Part shown: positions 17,877 through 26,523 of the stretch, in pieces
How positions within the stretch are numbered: the stretch's first letter is position 1
Layout: each line of letters opens with the position of its first letter
Assembly: GCA_031382085.1 (NCBI GenBank)
Contig: JANMYM010000027.1
Location: forward strand, 1-64,000
Source of the DNA: UBA964 sp031382085
GTDB lineage: Bacteria > Pseudomonadota > Gammaproteobacteria > Steroidobacterales > Steroidobacteraceae
Reading direction: 5' to 3'
DNA: 64,000 nt
The notes under the pieces: generated by a model
The model's database searches: none
Told to the model about the DNA's origin: nothing
What the model saw: only the letters and a program-made list of their open reading frames with translations
Made by a program: the position numbers and the translations under genes

Positions 17877-19369
17877 CGCGAGTAGAAGGCAGGCAGCTTT
17901 GCGTCGACGTTGACCCAAACCGACTTGGATTGGGTGTATTCCCGCATCACGTCGAATCCCATCTCTCGGCCGTAGCCAGATTGCCCGACACCTCCGAATG
18001 GAGAGCCAGGATGCACGCGCTTATAGCAATTGATCCAGACCATGCCGGCACGCAAGAGATTGGCGAATCGGTGCGCGCGCTGCAGATCACGCGTCCACAG
18101 GCCAGCTCCGAGGCCGTAATCGGTGTCGTTCGCAATTCTTAACGCTTCGTCGTCAGTGCGAAATGTCGTCACACTCACGAACGGCCCAAACACTTCTTGT
18201 CGTGCAATAGGACTGTTTGGTGTTAGACGGACAACAGTTGGTTCGATGAAGCACCCGTCGCGCAGCGCGGTCGCCGCCGGAACTTGCCCTCCCGTTAGAA
18301 TTTCTCCGCCGTCGGCAACCACCTTAGCGCAAAAATCAAGCACTCGCCGCTGGTGCAGGCGCGACGTCAGAGGTCCCATTTCCGTGGAAGCATCGCGCGG
18401 ATCGCCAAGTTTGATCGAACGCGCCAAGGCTACAAAGCGTGCTACAAATTCGTCAGCAATGCTTTCGTGAATGATCAGCCGAGACCCCGCAATGCAAGCC
18501 TGCCCTTGATTGTGGAAGATGGCGAACGCCGAACCGCCGATGGCAGCCTCCATGTCGGCATCTGCAAAAATAATATTGGGACCCTTGCCACCCAACTCGA
18601 GCTGCAGCTTTTTAAGATTCCCGGCGGACGCTCTAACAATACTGCGCCCCGTTTCGGTCGAGCCGGTGAAGGATACTTTCGAAATCCGTTCGTGCTCGGC
18701 GATGCGCTGTCCTGCTGTTGCACCGTAGCCTGTCACGACGTTGACGACGCCAGCGGGAATTCCTACTTCCAGCATCATTTCGGCAATTCGCAGCGTCGTT
18801 AGCGGCGTCAATTCTGAGGGCTTAATAACGACACAGTTACCAGCCGCCAACGCGGGACCGAGTTTCCAGCTCGTGAACATCAATGGAAAATTCCACGGGA
18901 CAATTTGCCCCACGACACCTAACGGTTCGCGACAGACATAATTGAGAAAGCCGCTATCCACGGGGACGACAGTGCCCTCGACTTTGTCGGCCATGCCGCC
19001 GAAGTAGCGGAAACACAATGCCGTGCGGGGGACGTCGAGTGACAGGCAATCACGAATCGGGTGCCCCGTATCCATTGATTCGAGCGATGCAAGCTCGTCT
19101 TTTCGCGCCTCAATCAGGTCAGCCAGTTTCAGCAGCAGTCGGCCACGCTCGTGCGCCGCGAGTCGCGACCACGCGGGAAATGCCAGCCATGCCGCTTCAA
19201 CCGCTTTGTCGACATCGGCGGCACTGGCTTCCGCGATCGTCGCAAGCAGTGAGTTATCGAACGGGTTCACTACGTCGATCGTTTTGCCAGCTGCACCATC
19301 AACCCATTTGCCGCCTATCAGCAATCCAGTTGGTGAGCGGTGCAACAAAGGTCTTGCCATAGTGTTCAT
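17873..19369 (-). CDS. 4-Hydroxymuconic semialdehyde dehydrogenase (aldehyde dehydrogenase)
   Basis: 498 residues with every ALDH hallmark: the VPWNFPLMFTSWK cofactor strand, FTGSTETGR, the general base in LELGGKGPN and the nucleophile cysteine in NQGQACIAGSR, plus EVFGPFVSV near the C-terminus. The specific call comes from context: it directly follows the hydroquinone dioxygenase large subunit, sharing TGATG, and precedes the CoA-transferase and maleylacetate reductase genes, the order seen in hap and pnp clusters. It oxidises 4-hydroxymuconic semialdehyde to maleylacetate with NAD(P)+. The family is certain; the substrate is inferred. Confidence 0.9.
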   Translation of the reverse strand: MNTMARPLLHRSPTGLLIGGKWVDGAAGKTIDVVNPFDNSLLATIAEASAADVDKAVEAAWLAFPAWSRLAAHERGRLLLKLADLIEARKDELASLESMDTGHPIRDCLSLDVPRTALCFRYFGGMADKVEGTVVPVDSGFLNYVCREPLGVVGQIVPWNFPLMFTSWKLGPALAAGNCVVIKPSELTPLTTLRIAEMMLEVGIPAGVVNVVTGYGATAGQRIAEHERISKVSFTGSTETGRSIVRASAGNLKKLQLELGGKGPNIIFADADMEAAIGGSAFAIFHNQGQACIAGSRLIIHESIADEFVARFVALARSIKLGDPRDASTEMGPLTSRLHQRRVLDFCAKVVADGGEILTGGQVPAATALRDGCFIEPTVVRLTPNSPIARQEVFGPFVSVTTFRTDDEALRIANDTDYGLGAGLWTRDLQRAHRFANLLRAGMVWINCYKRVHPGSPFGGVGQSGYGREMGFDVMREYTQSKSVWVNVDAKLPAFYSR

Positions 19370-20361
19370 CAGAACCGCACCGCGACCACCGGGATCTTTT
19401 GGTCTCTGATCATTTGAGGTAAATCAGCACGGGCGTTTTCCCACACCAGCAGCATCGAGCGCTTGGGTGAAAAACCCAGATGACGGATATCTGCAGGCAT
19501 GCAGCAGATGTCGCCAGCTCGCATCGTCACTGTGGCCCGAGGTTTGCCGGTTTTTCCATCGCTGATCTTCCAGACGATCTCGTCCGAAAGCTGTAGAAAC
19601 CATTCGCAACGATCATTCCCATGTTCAACGGGAAGCATGAATTCTTCTGAGGTCGGACAAAACAAACTGTCTTTCAGCACGGAGCACACTGATGGATTCC
19701 ACGTCACATCGGATCGCGAGACGTAACCGAACAGGTTGTATGCGCTGATCTGCCCTTCGAATCCGGGCTCTGCATGCACTTCTGGTGCGTCCTGCGCAAC
19801 GTCGGCAAACATGCGATTCACGGGATAGCCGCTAGCATCGCTGCGCACCGGCGTATCGCCCGGCATACCGACCATTCGCTTCGCCGTGACACGTTGCCGC
19901 GTCACCGCGGACGAATTCTTTCCCCGCTTTGGTCCCCAGGGAACTGATGTTTCCATCGGCGCGGCAAACGGGTCATATCCCTCGACGGTCCAATCGTCAA
20001 TCATCTCCCGGAAAGTTTTCATTAAATCATCAGCGCTGAAGCGCTGGAGGAAGTCGCGCTTGGTGCTCGTGTAAGCTTCATTCATGGATCCCGCAAACAT
20101 TTCGACTTCACCATAGTGATTGGTCGTACCAAACACACCGTCAAAATTTACCGTGCCATAAAAAAAACCCCATGCTATATCGCGCATGAGTGCGCGCAGG
20201 AAAGCGTCGATCGGCATGCTGTGTTTGCCGTCTGGCCAGCTTACGTGTGCGAAATACTCATCCCGCGCAAAAGTGAACGCTCCGGCTTCGAATCCTTTGA
20301 ACCCTGTGGAAGGGTTCGGGGCTGTTGTTCTGAAATTGCTCTGCAGTGCTTGAGTTTGCAT
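19369..20361 (-). CDS. Hydroquinone 1,2-dioxygenase, large subunit
   Basis: 330 residues. It matches the HapD/PnpD-type large subunit of two-component hydroquinone dioxygenases, which cleave hydroquinone to 4-hydroxymuconic semialdehyde using Fe(II). The known iron ligands of PnpD (His256, Asn258, Glu262, His303) have exact counterparts with the same spacing: His247, Asn249 and Glu253 in VEHGNDRCEWF, and His294 in PADIRHLGF. The fold is a cupin. It lies 13 nt after the small subunit gene and is coupled to the semialdehyde dehydrogenase gene. Confidence 0.94.
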   Translation of the reverse strand: MQTQALQSNFRTTAPNPSTGFKGFEAGAFTFARDEYFAHVSWPDGKHSMPIDAFLRALMRDIAWGFFYGTVNFDGVFGTTNHYGEVEMFAGSMNEAYTSTKRDFLQRFSADDLMKTFREMIDDWTVEGYDPFAAPMETSVPWGPKRGKNSSAVTRQRVTAKRMVGMPGDTPVRSDASGYPVNRMFADVAQDAPEVHAEPGFEGQISAYNLFGYVSRSDVTWNPSVCSVLKDSLFCPTSEEFMLPVEHGNDRCEWFLQLSDEIVWKISDGKTGKPRATVTMRAGDICCMPADIRHLGFSPKRSMLLVWENARADLPQMIRDQKIPVVAVRF

Positions 20362-20374
20362 GGTGGCGATCCGG

Positions 20375-20878
20375 TTACGAGAGAGCCTGGGTGTGACAGA
20401 TCAGCGCCCAGCGCTCCACCGTGAGTGGTCCAGCAATAGTTTGGATAACGAGACAACTGATCGTTTGCGCATTGAAGCGATACGCTGCACCGACTGGCAA
20501 CAGGGCCATATGACCGCGTCGAAGACGAACCCAGCCCATTTTTTTTCCCTGAGGCTCGGTTGTTAGCAGCTTCGCACCAGCGGTACCGCCTATCTCCGCA
20601 TTCACAACATGTTTTACAAACTCCACGGTCACGTCGCCGTCCATGGCAAGTGCAAACTCGTCATGTGGCGCTGCATACCAGGGAGAAATGCCTTCCGCCC
20701 GCACTGCTTCAATCACGTACTCCAGATTCTTTCCGACCGCAATGCGCTCGTAAGGCGCTGACTTCCCGGCGACCGCAAAGACATTGGAAAACACATAGTT
20801 CTTTGGATCATCGTCGATAGGTTGAATACCACCGGACTGAAAGGCGGCGATCGAGCCAAACTGTGTGGTGTGTGTCAT
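20375..20878 (-). CDS. Hydroquinone 1,2-dioxygenase, small subunit
   Basis: 167 residues, matching the small HapC/PnpC-type subunit. Recognisable stretches are PYERIAVGKNLEYVIEAVRA, APHDEFALAMDGDVTVEFVK and LRRGHMALLPVGAAYRFNA. It has a cupin-like core but lacks the full set of iron ligands found in the large subunit, and is thought to be structural. It is the first enzyme gene after the LysR regulator. The promoter and an inverted repeat sit in the 129-nt gap upstream. Confidence 0.92.
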   Translation of the reverse strand: MTHTTQFGSIAAFQSGGIQPIDDDPKNYVFSNVFAVAGKSAPYERIAVGKNLEYVIEAVRAEGISPWYAAPHDEFALAMDGDVTVEFVKHVVNAEIGGTAGAKLLTTEPQGKKMGWVRLRRGHMALLPVGAAYRFNAQTISCLVIQTIAGPLTVERWALICHTQALS

Positions 20879-20905
20879 GAATGCTCCCGACGATTTCTAC
20901 GCACT

Positions 20906-20935
20906 AAGATAGGGCGACTGGAGCGTGCAGAGCAA
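20906..20935 (-). promoter_or_regulatory. Predicted sigma70 promoter of the hydroquinone operon
   Basis: On the minus strand TTGCTC (20930-20935) and TATCTT (20906-20911) are separated by 18 nt and read toward the dioxygenase small subunit gene, whose ATG is at 20878. The -35 element is weak, as expected for an activator-dependent promoter, and it overlaps the inverted repeat at 20924-20941. Confidence 0.5.
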
Positions 20936-20941
20936 TGCACG
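20924..20941. promoter_or_regulatory. Candidate LysR-type operator
   Basis: An 18-bp perfect inverted repeat, CGTGCA-GAGCAA-TGCACG, with 6-bp arms and a 6-bp spacer. It lies between the LysR gene and the first operon gene and covers the predicted -35 box. LysR-type regulators typically bind such short interrupted dyads next to the promoter they control. The pairing with this regulator is inferred from position. Confidence 0.55.
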
Positions 20942-21007
20942 AGTCGTTCAAATTTCTAGACTGTGGGGGGCGCAATAACCGAACAAGCCGGCAAGTGCCG
21001 ATGCGTA

Positions 21008-21952
21008 TCAGGTTCGATCGCGATCAACCCGAGACAACGGCGGAAAGCCGAGCGCTACATCCCACTGCGGTTCGACGGGAAATCTGGCGCGCAAAAAATC
21101 AACAAAGGCTTTGACTTTGGCGGTGGTTCGATGTGAGGTCGGGTACACTGCCGAAAACCACAACGGAGGCGCGGAAAACTCGGGTAGCACTCGCTCAATG
21201 CGCCTCTCCAGGAGATCCGGGGCGGCCACCATGGTGGGCAGATAGGCAACGCCAGCTCCGGAGCGCGCAAACTCCAGCAGCAGATGCACGCTGTTAGTCC
21301 GCAGCATTGGCTTCAGGATGGTGGGTATACTTTCATTTTCGCGCACCAGAGGCCAGTTGTCTCCCCACGGGTAGCTGGAATAGCAGGCGAAATCATGCAG
21401 CGCCAGGTCCTTAGGATGCAACAGTGGCGCGCGCCGTAGCACCGCCGACGTAGCACAGAAGATGCCGCGGACCGGAAACAGGCGCCGTTCCACCAATGAA
21501 TTTGATGCAGGCGGAAACAGCTGCAATACCAGGTCAAGGCCTTCCTGCACTGGATCGACGACGCGATCGTTAACAGAGATTTCAAAATCAATCTCCGGAT
21601 AGGCGGCGCGGAAGTCCAGCAGAGCTTTGGAGAAATGGCCTAACGCAAAGCCCGGAAGCACATGCATTCGAATGGTGCCCTTCAGCGCCACCGAATCGCG
21701 CTGCGAACGCAATACCAATTCGTTCAGGCGAACGAGCAATTCCGAACATTCCTGGTAATAGGTGTCGCCCATCTCTGTAGGCTTGATCGCCCGCGTCGAG
21801 CGATGCAGAAGCGAAGCGCCCAGATGCTGCTCGAGTTGTTTGACACGCGTTGTTACGACCGATCTGGCTACGCCTATCTGTCGCGAAGCTTTTGCGAAAC
21901 TTCGCGACTCGGTGACCCGGACGAAAGCCTCAATACTTAGCAGGAGGTCCAC
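21008..21952 (-). CDS. LysR-family transcriptional regulator of the hydroquinone operon
   Basis: 314 residues from a GTG at 21952 preceded by GGGGA; a TTG at 21964 is the alternative. The N-terminal winged helix-turn-helix is LLLSIEAFVRVTESRSFAKA followed by SRQIGVARSVVTTRVKQLEQ. The C-terminal substrate-binding domain contains VNDRVVDPVQEGLDLVLQL and SGAGVAYLPTMVA. It lies upstream of, and in the same direction as, the hydroquinone operon, rather than divergent as is usual for LysR genes. The inducer is probably hydroquinone or a ring-cleavage product. Confidence 0.92.
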   Translation of the reverse strand: MDLLLSIEAFVRVTESRSFAKASRQIGVARSVVTTRVKQLEQHLGASLLHRSTRAIKPTEMGDTYYQECSELLVRLNELVLRSQRDSVALKGTIRMHVLPGFALGHFSKALLDFRAAYPEIDFEISVNDRVVDPVQEGLDLVLQLFPPASNSLVERRLFPVRGIFCATSAVLRRAPLLHPKDLALHDFACYSSYPWGDNWPLVRENESIPTILKPMLRTNSVHLLLEFARSGAGVAYLPTMVAAPDLLERRIERVLPEFSAPPLWFSAVYPTSHRTTAKVKAFVDFLRARFPVEPQWDVALGFPPLSRVDRDRT

Positions 21953-22030
21953 GACGATCCCCAACAGTGGCGATTGTTAGGCGGATGAGCAAAACAGCAC
22001 TAGAGCATTTGCTGGCAGGACGCAAGTCAT

Positions 22031-22498
22031 TCAACGGGGCGATGCGGGTGCTTGCGGCTTCGCACCGCGGTCGCTCGGGGATGGGCTGGCGGACGGGACT
22101 GCTGGAGACTCTGGCTGTACTGAAAAGACCTTGCCGTCGGCCCGCGTGACTGAAATCAGATAGGCGGCGGGGCGGCCATCCTTCATCGGATTGCCTTTCA
22201 CCGTCACCTTTGTGCCAAACGGGAAATCGCCCTTGCGAATACCGAGACGCATCAGTGAGCTGGGAGCCAAGGTCTCAAAGCCCCATGTTGTCACTTGGCC
22301 GTTAGCACCTTCGACATCCACGATCAGCCACGCATGCGGATTCGTGAATTGAAATTCCTTGACCATGCCGCGGTACACGACAGACTTTGACTCGTCGAAC
22401 ATAACACGCGAGTGATGTGCGAAAGAGGCAACCGGCAGCGCGCAAAACACCATCATTGCGATCGATGTCGCGAAGAATTTCAGCGGCGATTTTTTCAA
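22031..22498 (-). CDS. Periplasmic DUF6152-like protein, copy 1
   Basis: 155 residues. A signal peptide ends at ASFA, directly followed by HHSRVMFDESKSVVYRGMVK, then FQFTNPHAWLIVDV and a small beta-rich domain with GTKVTVKGNPMKDG. The His-His pair at the mature N-terminus and the N-P-H motif recur in two further copies in this window (37058-37480 and 43381-43791) and could bind a metal. The C-terminus is a Pro/Ser-rich tail unique to this copy. It is the last gene of the first TonB receptor operon. Function unknown. Confidence 0.8.
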   Translation of the reverse strand: MKKSPLKFFATSIAMMVFCALPVASFAHHSRVMFDESKSVVYRGMVKEFQFTNPHAWLIVDVEGANGQVTTWGFETLAPSSLMRLGIRKGDFPFGTKVTVKGNPMKDGRPAAYLISVTRADGKVFSVQPESPAVPSASPSPSDRGAKPQAPASPR

Positions 22499-22509
22499 AA
22501 GAAACTCTC

Positions 22510-23469
22510 CTATTTCGGTGGGCTGTCGGTCGGCGGAACTTGCGGGACGGGTCCTTTGCCGAAGTTAAACTCGGAGAACTGCGACGTGCCGTCTTTGGTC
22601 TTGAAAACGTCGTTGTTCTTGTTTTCCTGGCAATACCAATAGCGGATCCGCAGCTGCTTGTCCATGTCATCGACTTTTTCATAACGCTGCCTGACGTACC
22701 AGGGTTCGAGCAATGCCATGGGATCATAGACCCAGACATCCACTTGGACAGTGCCGTCGGCGACTTGCTGCCAAACTTCTACGGTTTCTGCTTGTTCGGT
22801 GCTGTGAGGCTGCGTGCGTTGATATTCACCAGCCATGAGTTCATTGGTGTGAACGACCAATTTTCGACCGTCCCAGAATCCAATGGAATCGCCGTTGTGC
22901 AGCGGATATTGATCCGCTGCCGGCGGATGTCCGCGACCGTCGGTGTAGATACGCCGGATGTCGTTCTGCATCTCATTGATGAGCCACGTTTGATCTTTGG
23001 TGACAATGAACTCCCGAAGATAAGGCTCGGTTAGCCATCGCGGATGTTGTGGCGGTGCACAACTGCTCAGTGGATCGTATTCAACGCCTTTCGCGAGCAA
23101 AGCGAGTTTTTCGTTGTATCGCTTCTCAAATTCGGGCGTCAATTTCGCGGATGCACGAGCCATCGGGGCCAGATCTGAGTCAAAATTGAGGATGAAGCCC
23201 GCTCGTGTGTAAAGACCTTGCCAGCTCGGAACGGTTGCCGGATTGAGTGCGTGTCGACGCTTCGCATCGTCGCGCAGCGCATTGTAAAGGGACACGGCAT
23301 TCGGATGTGCCTTGCCCAATTGCATCATTGCAGGCCTGGCATCGACCAATGCGGCGTCCGAAGAAACCGCCGCCGCGGAGTACGCGCCCACACACGCGAT
23401 GCGCATTGCGAAGATCACCGTGGCACCAAATGATGCACGCCGCGCAGCTGAGAAGCTAACGCCGGCCAT
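22510..23469 (-). CDS. Secreted 'RRIY' family protein, copy 1 (unknown function)
   Basis: 319 residues from the ATG at 23469, 2 nt after the upstream stop. The N-terminus is hydrophobic and alanine-rich, consistent with secretion. The core shows RRIYTDGRGHPP, NGDSIGFWDGRKLVVHTN and several tryptophans and tyrosines. Related sequences occur at 37504-38619 and 42608-43384, each beside a DUF6152-like gene. The all-beta appearance and aromatic residues would fit binding of a hydrophobic or aromatic ligand in the periplasm, but no known domain was recognised. Confidence 0.75.
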   Translation of the reverse strand: MAGVSFSAARRASFGATVIFAMRIACVGAYSAAAVSSDAALVDARPAMMQLGKAHPNAVSLYNALRDDAKRRHALNPATVPSWQGLYTRAGFILNFDSDLAPMARASAKLTPEFEKRYNEKLALLAKGVEYDPLSSCAPPQHPRWLTEPYLREFIVTKDQTWLINEMQNDIRRIYTDGRGHPPAADQYPLHNGDSIGFWDGRKLVVHTNELMAGEYQRTQPHSTEQAETVEVWQQVADGTVQVDVWVYDPMALLEPWYVRQRYEKVDDMDKQLRIRYWYCQENKNNDVFKTKDGTSQFSEFNFGKGPVPQVPPTDSPPK

Positions 23470-23471
23470 GT

Positions 23472-23957
23472 TCACATGCGAATATCTGACCAAGCACCGT
23501 CCCAGTGCTCGACGATTTTGGAGCCCTTAATGCGGAAGCATTCAAAATTGAAAGCATCATAGCGCAGTGACTTGTCTTTCGGATGCGTGGCCTCGCGCTT
23601 GCGGACAAACGTCACCAGATCGCCGTCCACCAGTGTCAGCACAATATCGGATTTTGGCATTGCACCTGGCGGCAGCGGGAACATCTCTTTCACCTTATTT
23701 AGAAATGCGACAAATGCAGGCAAGCCACCGCCGATTGGCAGGTTGGGATTGTGGTCGACATAGTCCGGTGCGAGGTAGTCCTTCGCGCGCTCCGGGTCGC
23801 GTGCGAGGAATACATGTTCCCAAAATCCAGTGGCCACGGCCAGATTCTGGATTTCAGTCTTGCTATATCGGCCCGGCGGCGTGGCTGCCAATGTTGCGGC
23901 CGCTGCCAGTAACCCGAGAACTACAGTGACAAATCGACTGCTAGAGCTTGGACGCAT
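23472..23957 (-). CDS. Secreted SnoaL-like (NTF2-fold) protein
   Basis: 161 residues with a signal peptide (VVLGLLAAAATLAATPPG). The domain reads FWEHVFLARDPERAKDYLAP, DYVDHNPNLPIGGG and FECFRIKGSKIVEHWDGAW, typical of SnoaL-like polyketide cyclase relatives. These proteins form a cone-shaped pocket for small hydrophobic molecules and include isomerases and hydrolases. The secreted location and place next to a TonB receptor suggest a periplasmic step on, or binding of, the imported compound. Confidence 0.85.
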   Translation of the reverse strand: MRPSSSSRFVTVVLGLLAAAATLAATPPGRYSKTEIQNLAVATGFWEHVFLARDPERAKDYLAPDYVDHNPNLPIGGGLPAFVAFLNKVKEMFPLPPGAMPKSDIVLTLVDGDLVTFVRKREATHPKDKSLRYDAFNFECFRIKGSKIVEHWDGAWSDIRM

Positions 23958-23996
23958 TTGCAGAGTGCTCCATGGAATGTTTGTGGTTCGCGACGC

Positions 23997-26276
23997 TCAA
24001 AATTTGAACTTGAATGTCGCACCAAATTCACGAGGCCGGCCGACATAGCTCAGGTTGGCTCCGGTCACCACATAAAGTGAATTCAAAAAATAAAACTCGT
24101 TGGTCAGATTATCACCATAAAGCGCAAGTTGCCAATTGTTGCTGGGCGGCGTGTATTGGAGACGATAGCTGAGCAATCCATAGCTTTTCTGCGTAAGCGA
24201 AACGGTTTGATCGGTGTTAGTCGTGTAGTCGTCCGTCCAACCATAGTTCAAGCGATTGACGAGCGTGCCGCGGTCGCCGAGGGCGGTGTCGTACTGCACG
24301 CTAACGCCAAACGACGACTTGGGCGATTCCGCGAGTTGGGAATTCAATTTGATTGTTGTCGCTCTGCCAATTTTGGTGTATTTCGCATCGAGCCAACCAC
24401 CGTTGAACATGAACGTCCAGGCAGTTGAGGGACGATAGCTCAACTCAATTTCGGCACCATTGATTTTCGCTTCACCGACGTTGGTGGGAACGAAAATAGC
24501 CAGGAAACTCCCTGGGTTAGCAAGGTCTGGCAGATTGGCTTCGTTAATCACGATGTCTTTCCATTTCATCGTGAATGCGGTCAGGTTAAATCGCAGGCGC
24601 TTCTCAAGGAAATCAGAGCGGAGGCCAGCCTCAATGTTGCTAACGCGCTCCGGATCAACACTCTTTACAAACTCCCGCGCTGCAGACAATCCAACGCCAC
24701 GAATATATTTGACCGCACCCGGGCCAAATCCCTGTGAATAGCTTGCATAGGTCATGAACTTGTCAGTCCATTGAAACTGAGCGGAGAACTTGCCCGTCGT
24801 TGCGTTGAATTTGCCAGGCAATGTGCTGAAATCTGTCCCAGCAAATGGATCAGACGCGAGACGAATACCTAGCGCGGGCGCTGCAGTGACCGGCGTAGCC
24901 TGAATGTCGGTGAGACTTTCGCGACTGCGGCGCAAGCCCAGCGTCATTTTGAGTCGATCTGTAACGTCATAGTTCAGCTCGCCGAACAGAGCCCTGCCCT
25001 CGTCCTTCAGCCGATTGATGTCGTTTTGATTGGGAACGGGAAACGGAAAGCCCACCCGCTTCAGGTCGCCCTGAATCCATGTAATCATCCGCTGATCCGT
25101 TTTTTGACGCCAGCCGTATGCACCGACGACCCAGTCCCAGCGATCTTTGCCACCTAACAATTGCAGTTCCTGTGAGACTTCGTTAGAGCGAAAGAACTGA
25201 TTGTTGTCGAAAATGTAGGCATCGGTGCCGTCCAGGTCATTTACCGTGAACGTTTCGATTTTGCGATATCCGGTCAGTGACTTGACTTTCAACCAGTCGG
25301 TAATCTTCCAGTTCAGGGTTGCTGTTAGCAGTTCGGCATCCTGAGTCCAGGCGTCGCCGTTTCGATTGGATTTGATTGCTGATTTCGAAACTTGGCCACC
25401 CGGGAAGCCCGATACGTGTGTTGCAGCGGTTATAGGTTGCAAGCCAAATCTCGGCCCCAGCGTGTTGTATGCCGGGATTAGTCCGCCGGGTCCGAAGCCG
25501 CTCAGCACGAGCGCTGAACCATCTTGATCAAATTTGTCAGATTCCACCGTCAGGCGAGCGTCGAAATTGTCGGTTGGAGTCCAGAGAAAATCGCCTCTGA
25601 AGTTCTTCCGATTCACGTCACCATAGTCGTTGTTGCCGTTGACCTGATCAACAAATCCATTGCGTTTAAGCAAAGCACCTGTAAAGCGCGCCTTGAAGGA
25701 TGTTGAAACCGGAAAGTTAACCCATGCAACAACATCGTGTCGGCTGTAATTGCCTAACGTGGCGTCGACACCACCGCCGAGATCAGACTGCGGTTTCGCG
25801 GTGATGATGTTGATCGCACCGCCCAGGGTATTCTGACCGTATAGCGTGCCCTGAGGGCCGCGCAGCACTTCCACCCGCTCAATTTCAATGAACTGGTGGT
25901 CTAACAGATTGGCGCCGCTGGGCTGCCAGATTCCATCCACAAAAACGCCGACCCCGGGTACGCCGCGGACCCTCACGTCCGCGTTATTGGGGCCTGTGAC
26001 CGGATGCGATTGGATCGATAGATTGGGAACCATCGCATCAAGGTCTTTCACTGCGGAGAAGCCTGCAAGCGCGATCTGTTCGCTGGAAAACGCGACGACG
26101 GAGGTCGGGACGGACTGCAGGTTTTCCTCGCGCCGGCGCGCGGTTACCGTGATTTCATCCAAAACCGCGACGGGCCCTGCAGCATGGAGCGCAACAGGCA
26201 TGGCGGCGGCGACCCAGGCCAACGCCTGCGCCATTGCAGTGCCAGCTCGTAGCGATTTTCGTATTGATTCGTTCAC
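23997..26276 (-). CDS. TonB-dependent outer-membrane receptor, first copy
   Basis: 759 residues from a GTG at 26276. After the signal sequence (ending around VALHA) come DEITVTARRREENLQSVP (possible TonB box), the plug domain with VEVLRGPQGTLYGQNTLGG, and a 22-strand beta-barrel ending in FGATFKFKF with the C-terminal Phe used in barrel assembly. Such receptors import large or scarce substrates across the outer membrane with TonB energy. The operon downstream encodes a SnoaL-like, an RRIY and a DUF6152-like protein, all predicted periplasmic. The substrate is not siderophore-like by context. Confidence 0.93.
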   Translation of the reverse strand: MNESIRKSLRAGTAMAQALAWVAAAMPVALHAAGPVAVLDEITVTARRREENLQSVPTSVVAFSSEQIALAGFSAVKDLDAMVPNLSIQSHPVTGPNNADVRVRGVPGVGVFVDGIWQPSGANLLDHQFIEIERVEVLRGPQGTLYGQNTLGGAINIITAKPQSDLGGGVDATLGNYSRHDVVAWVNFPVSTSFKARFTGALLKRNGFVDQVNGNNDYGDVNRKNFRGDFLWTPTDNFDARLTVESDKFDQDGSALVLSGFGPGGLIPAYNTLGPRFGLQPITAATHVSGFPGGQVSKSAIKSNRNGDAWTQDAELLTATLNWKITDWLKVKSLTGYRKIETFTVNDLDGTDAYIFDNNQFFRSNEVSQELQLLGGKDRWDWVVGAYGWRQKTDQRMITWIQGDLKRVGFPFPVPNQNDINRLKDEGRALFGELNYDVTDRLKMTLGLRRSRESLTDIQATPVTAAPALGIRLASDPFAGTDFSTLPGKFNATTGKFSAQFQWTDKFMTYASYSQGFGPGAVKYIRGVGLSAAREFVKSVDPERVSNIEAGLRSDFLEKRLRFNLTAFTMKWKDIVINEANLPDLANPGSFLAIFVPTNVGEAKINGAEIELSYRPSTAWTFMFNGGWLDAKYTKIGRATTIKLNSQLAESPKSSFGVSVQYDTALGDRGTLVNRLNYGWTDDYTTNTDQTVSLTQKSYGLLSYRLQYTPPSNNWQLALYGDNLTNEFYFLNSLYVVTGANLSYVGRPREFGATFKFKF

Positions 26277-26329
26277 AGCTTCAAACCCCCTTTTGCAACC
26301 GATGCTATTACTCGGACGGTCACTACGCT

Positions 26330-26352
26330 GTGCTTCAGGGCCGTGCTTCAGG
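26330..26352. repeat. Short direct repeat upstream of the first TonB receptor gene
   Basis: GTGCTTCAGG occurs twice (26330-26339 and 26343-26352), 13 bp apart, in the 247-nt gap between the receptor gene and the GST gene. It could be a pair of half-sites for a regulator, but two copies alone are weak evidence. I saw no convincing promoter hexamers in this gap. Confidence 0.4.
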
Positions 26353-26523
26353 CACTAACGACGCACTGTTAGAGATTGCCTTTGCGCGACCGTCGCCCAC
26401 ATCGTTGCGAAATTACAACGGACGACCAGATTGTGACCATAACTATGAAACTTACATGCTCGACGTCCGTGCAACAATGTCGGAAAACGCGAAGGCCGGT
26501 GGCTGATTTCGTCAACCGAGTTG

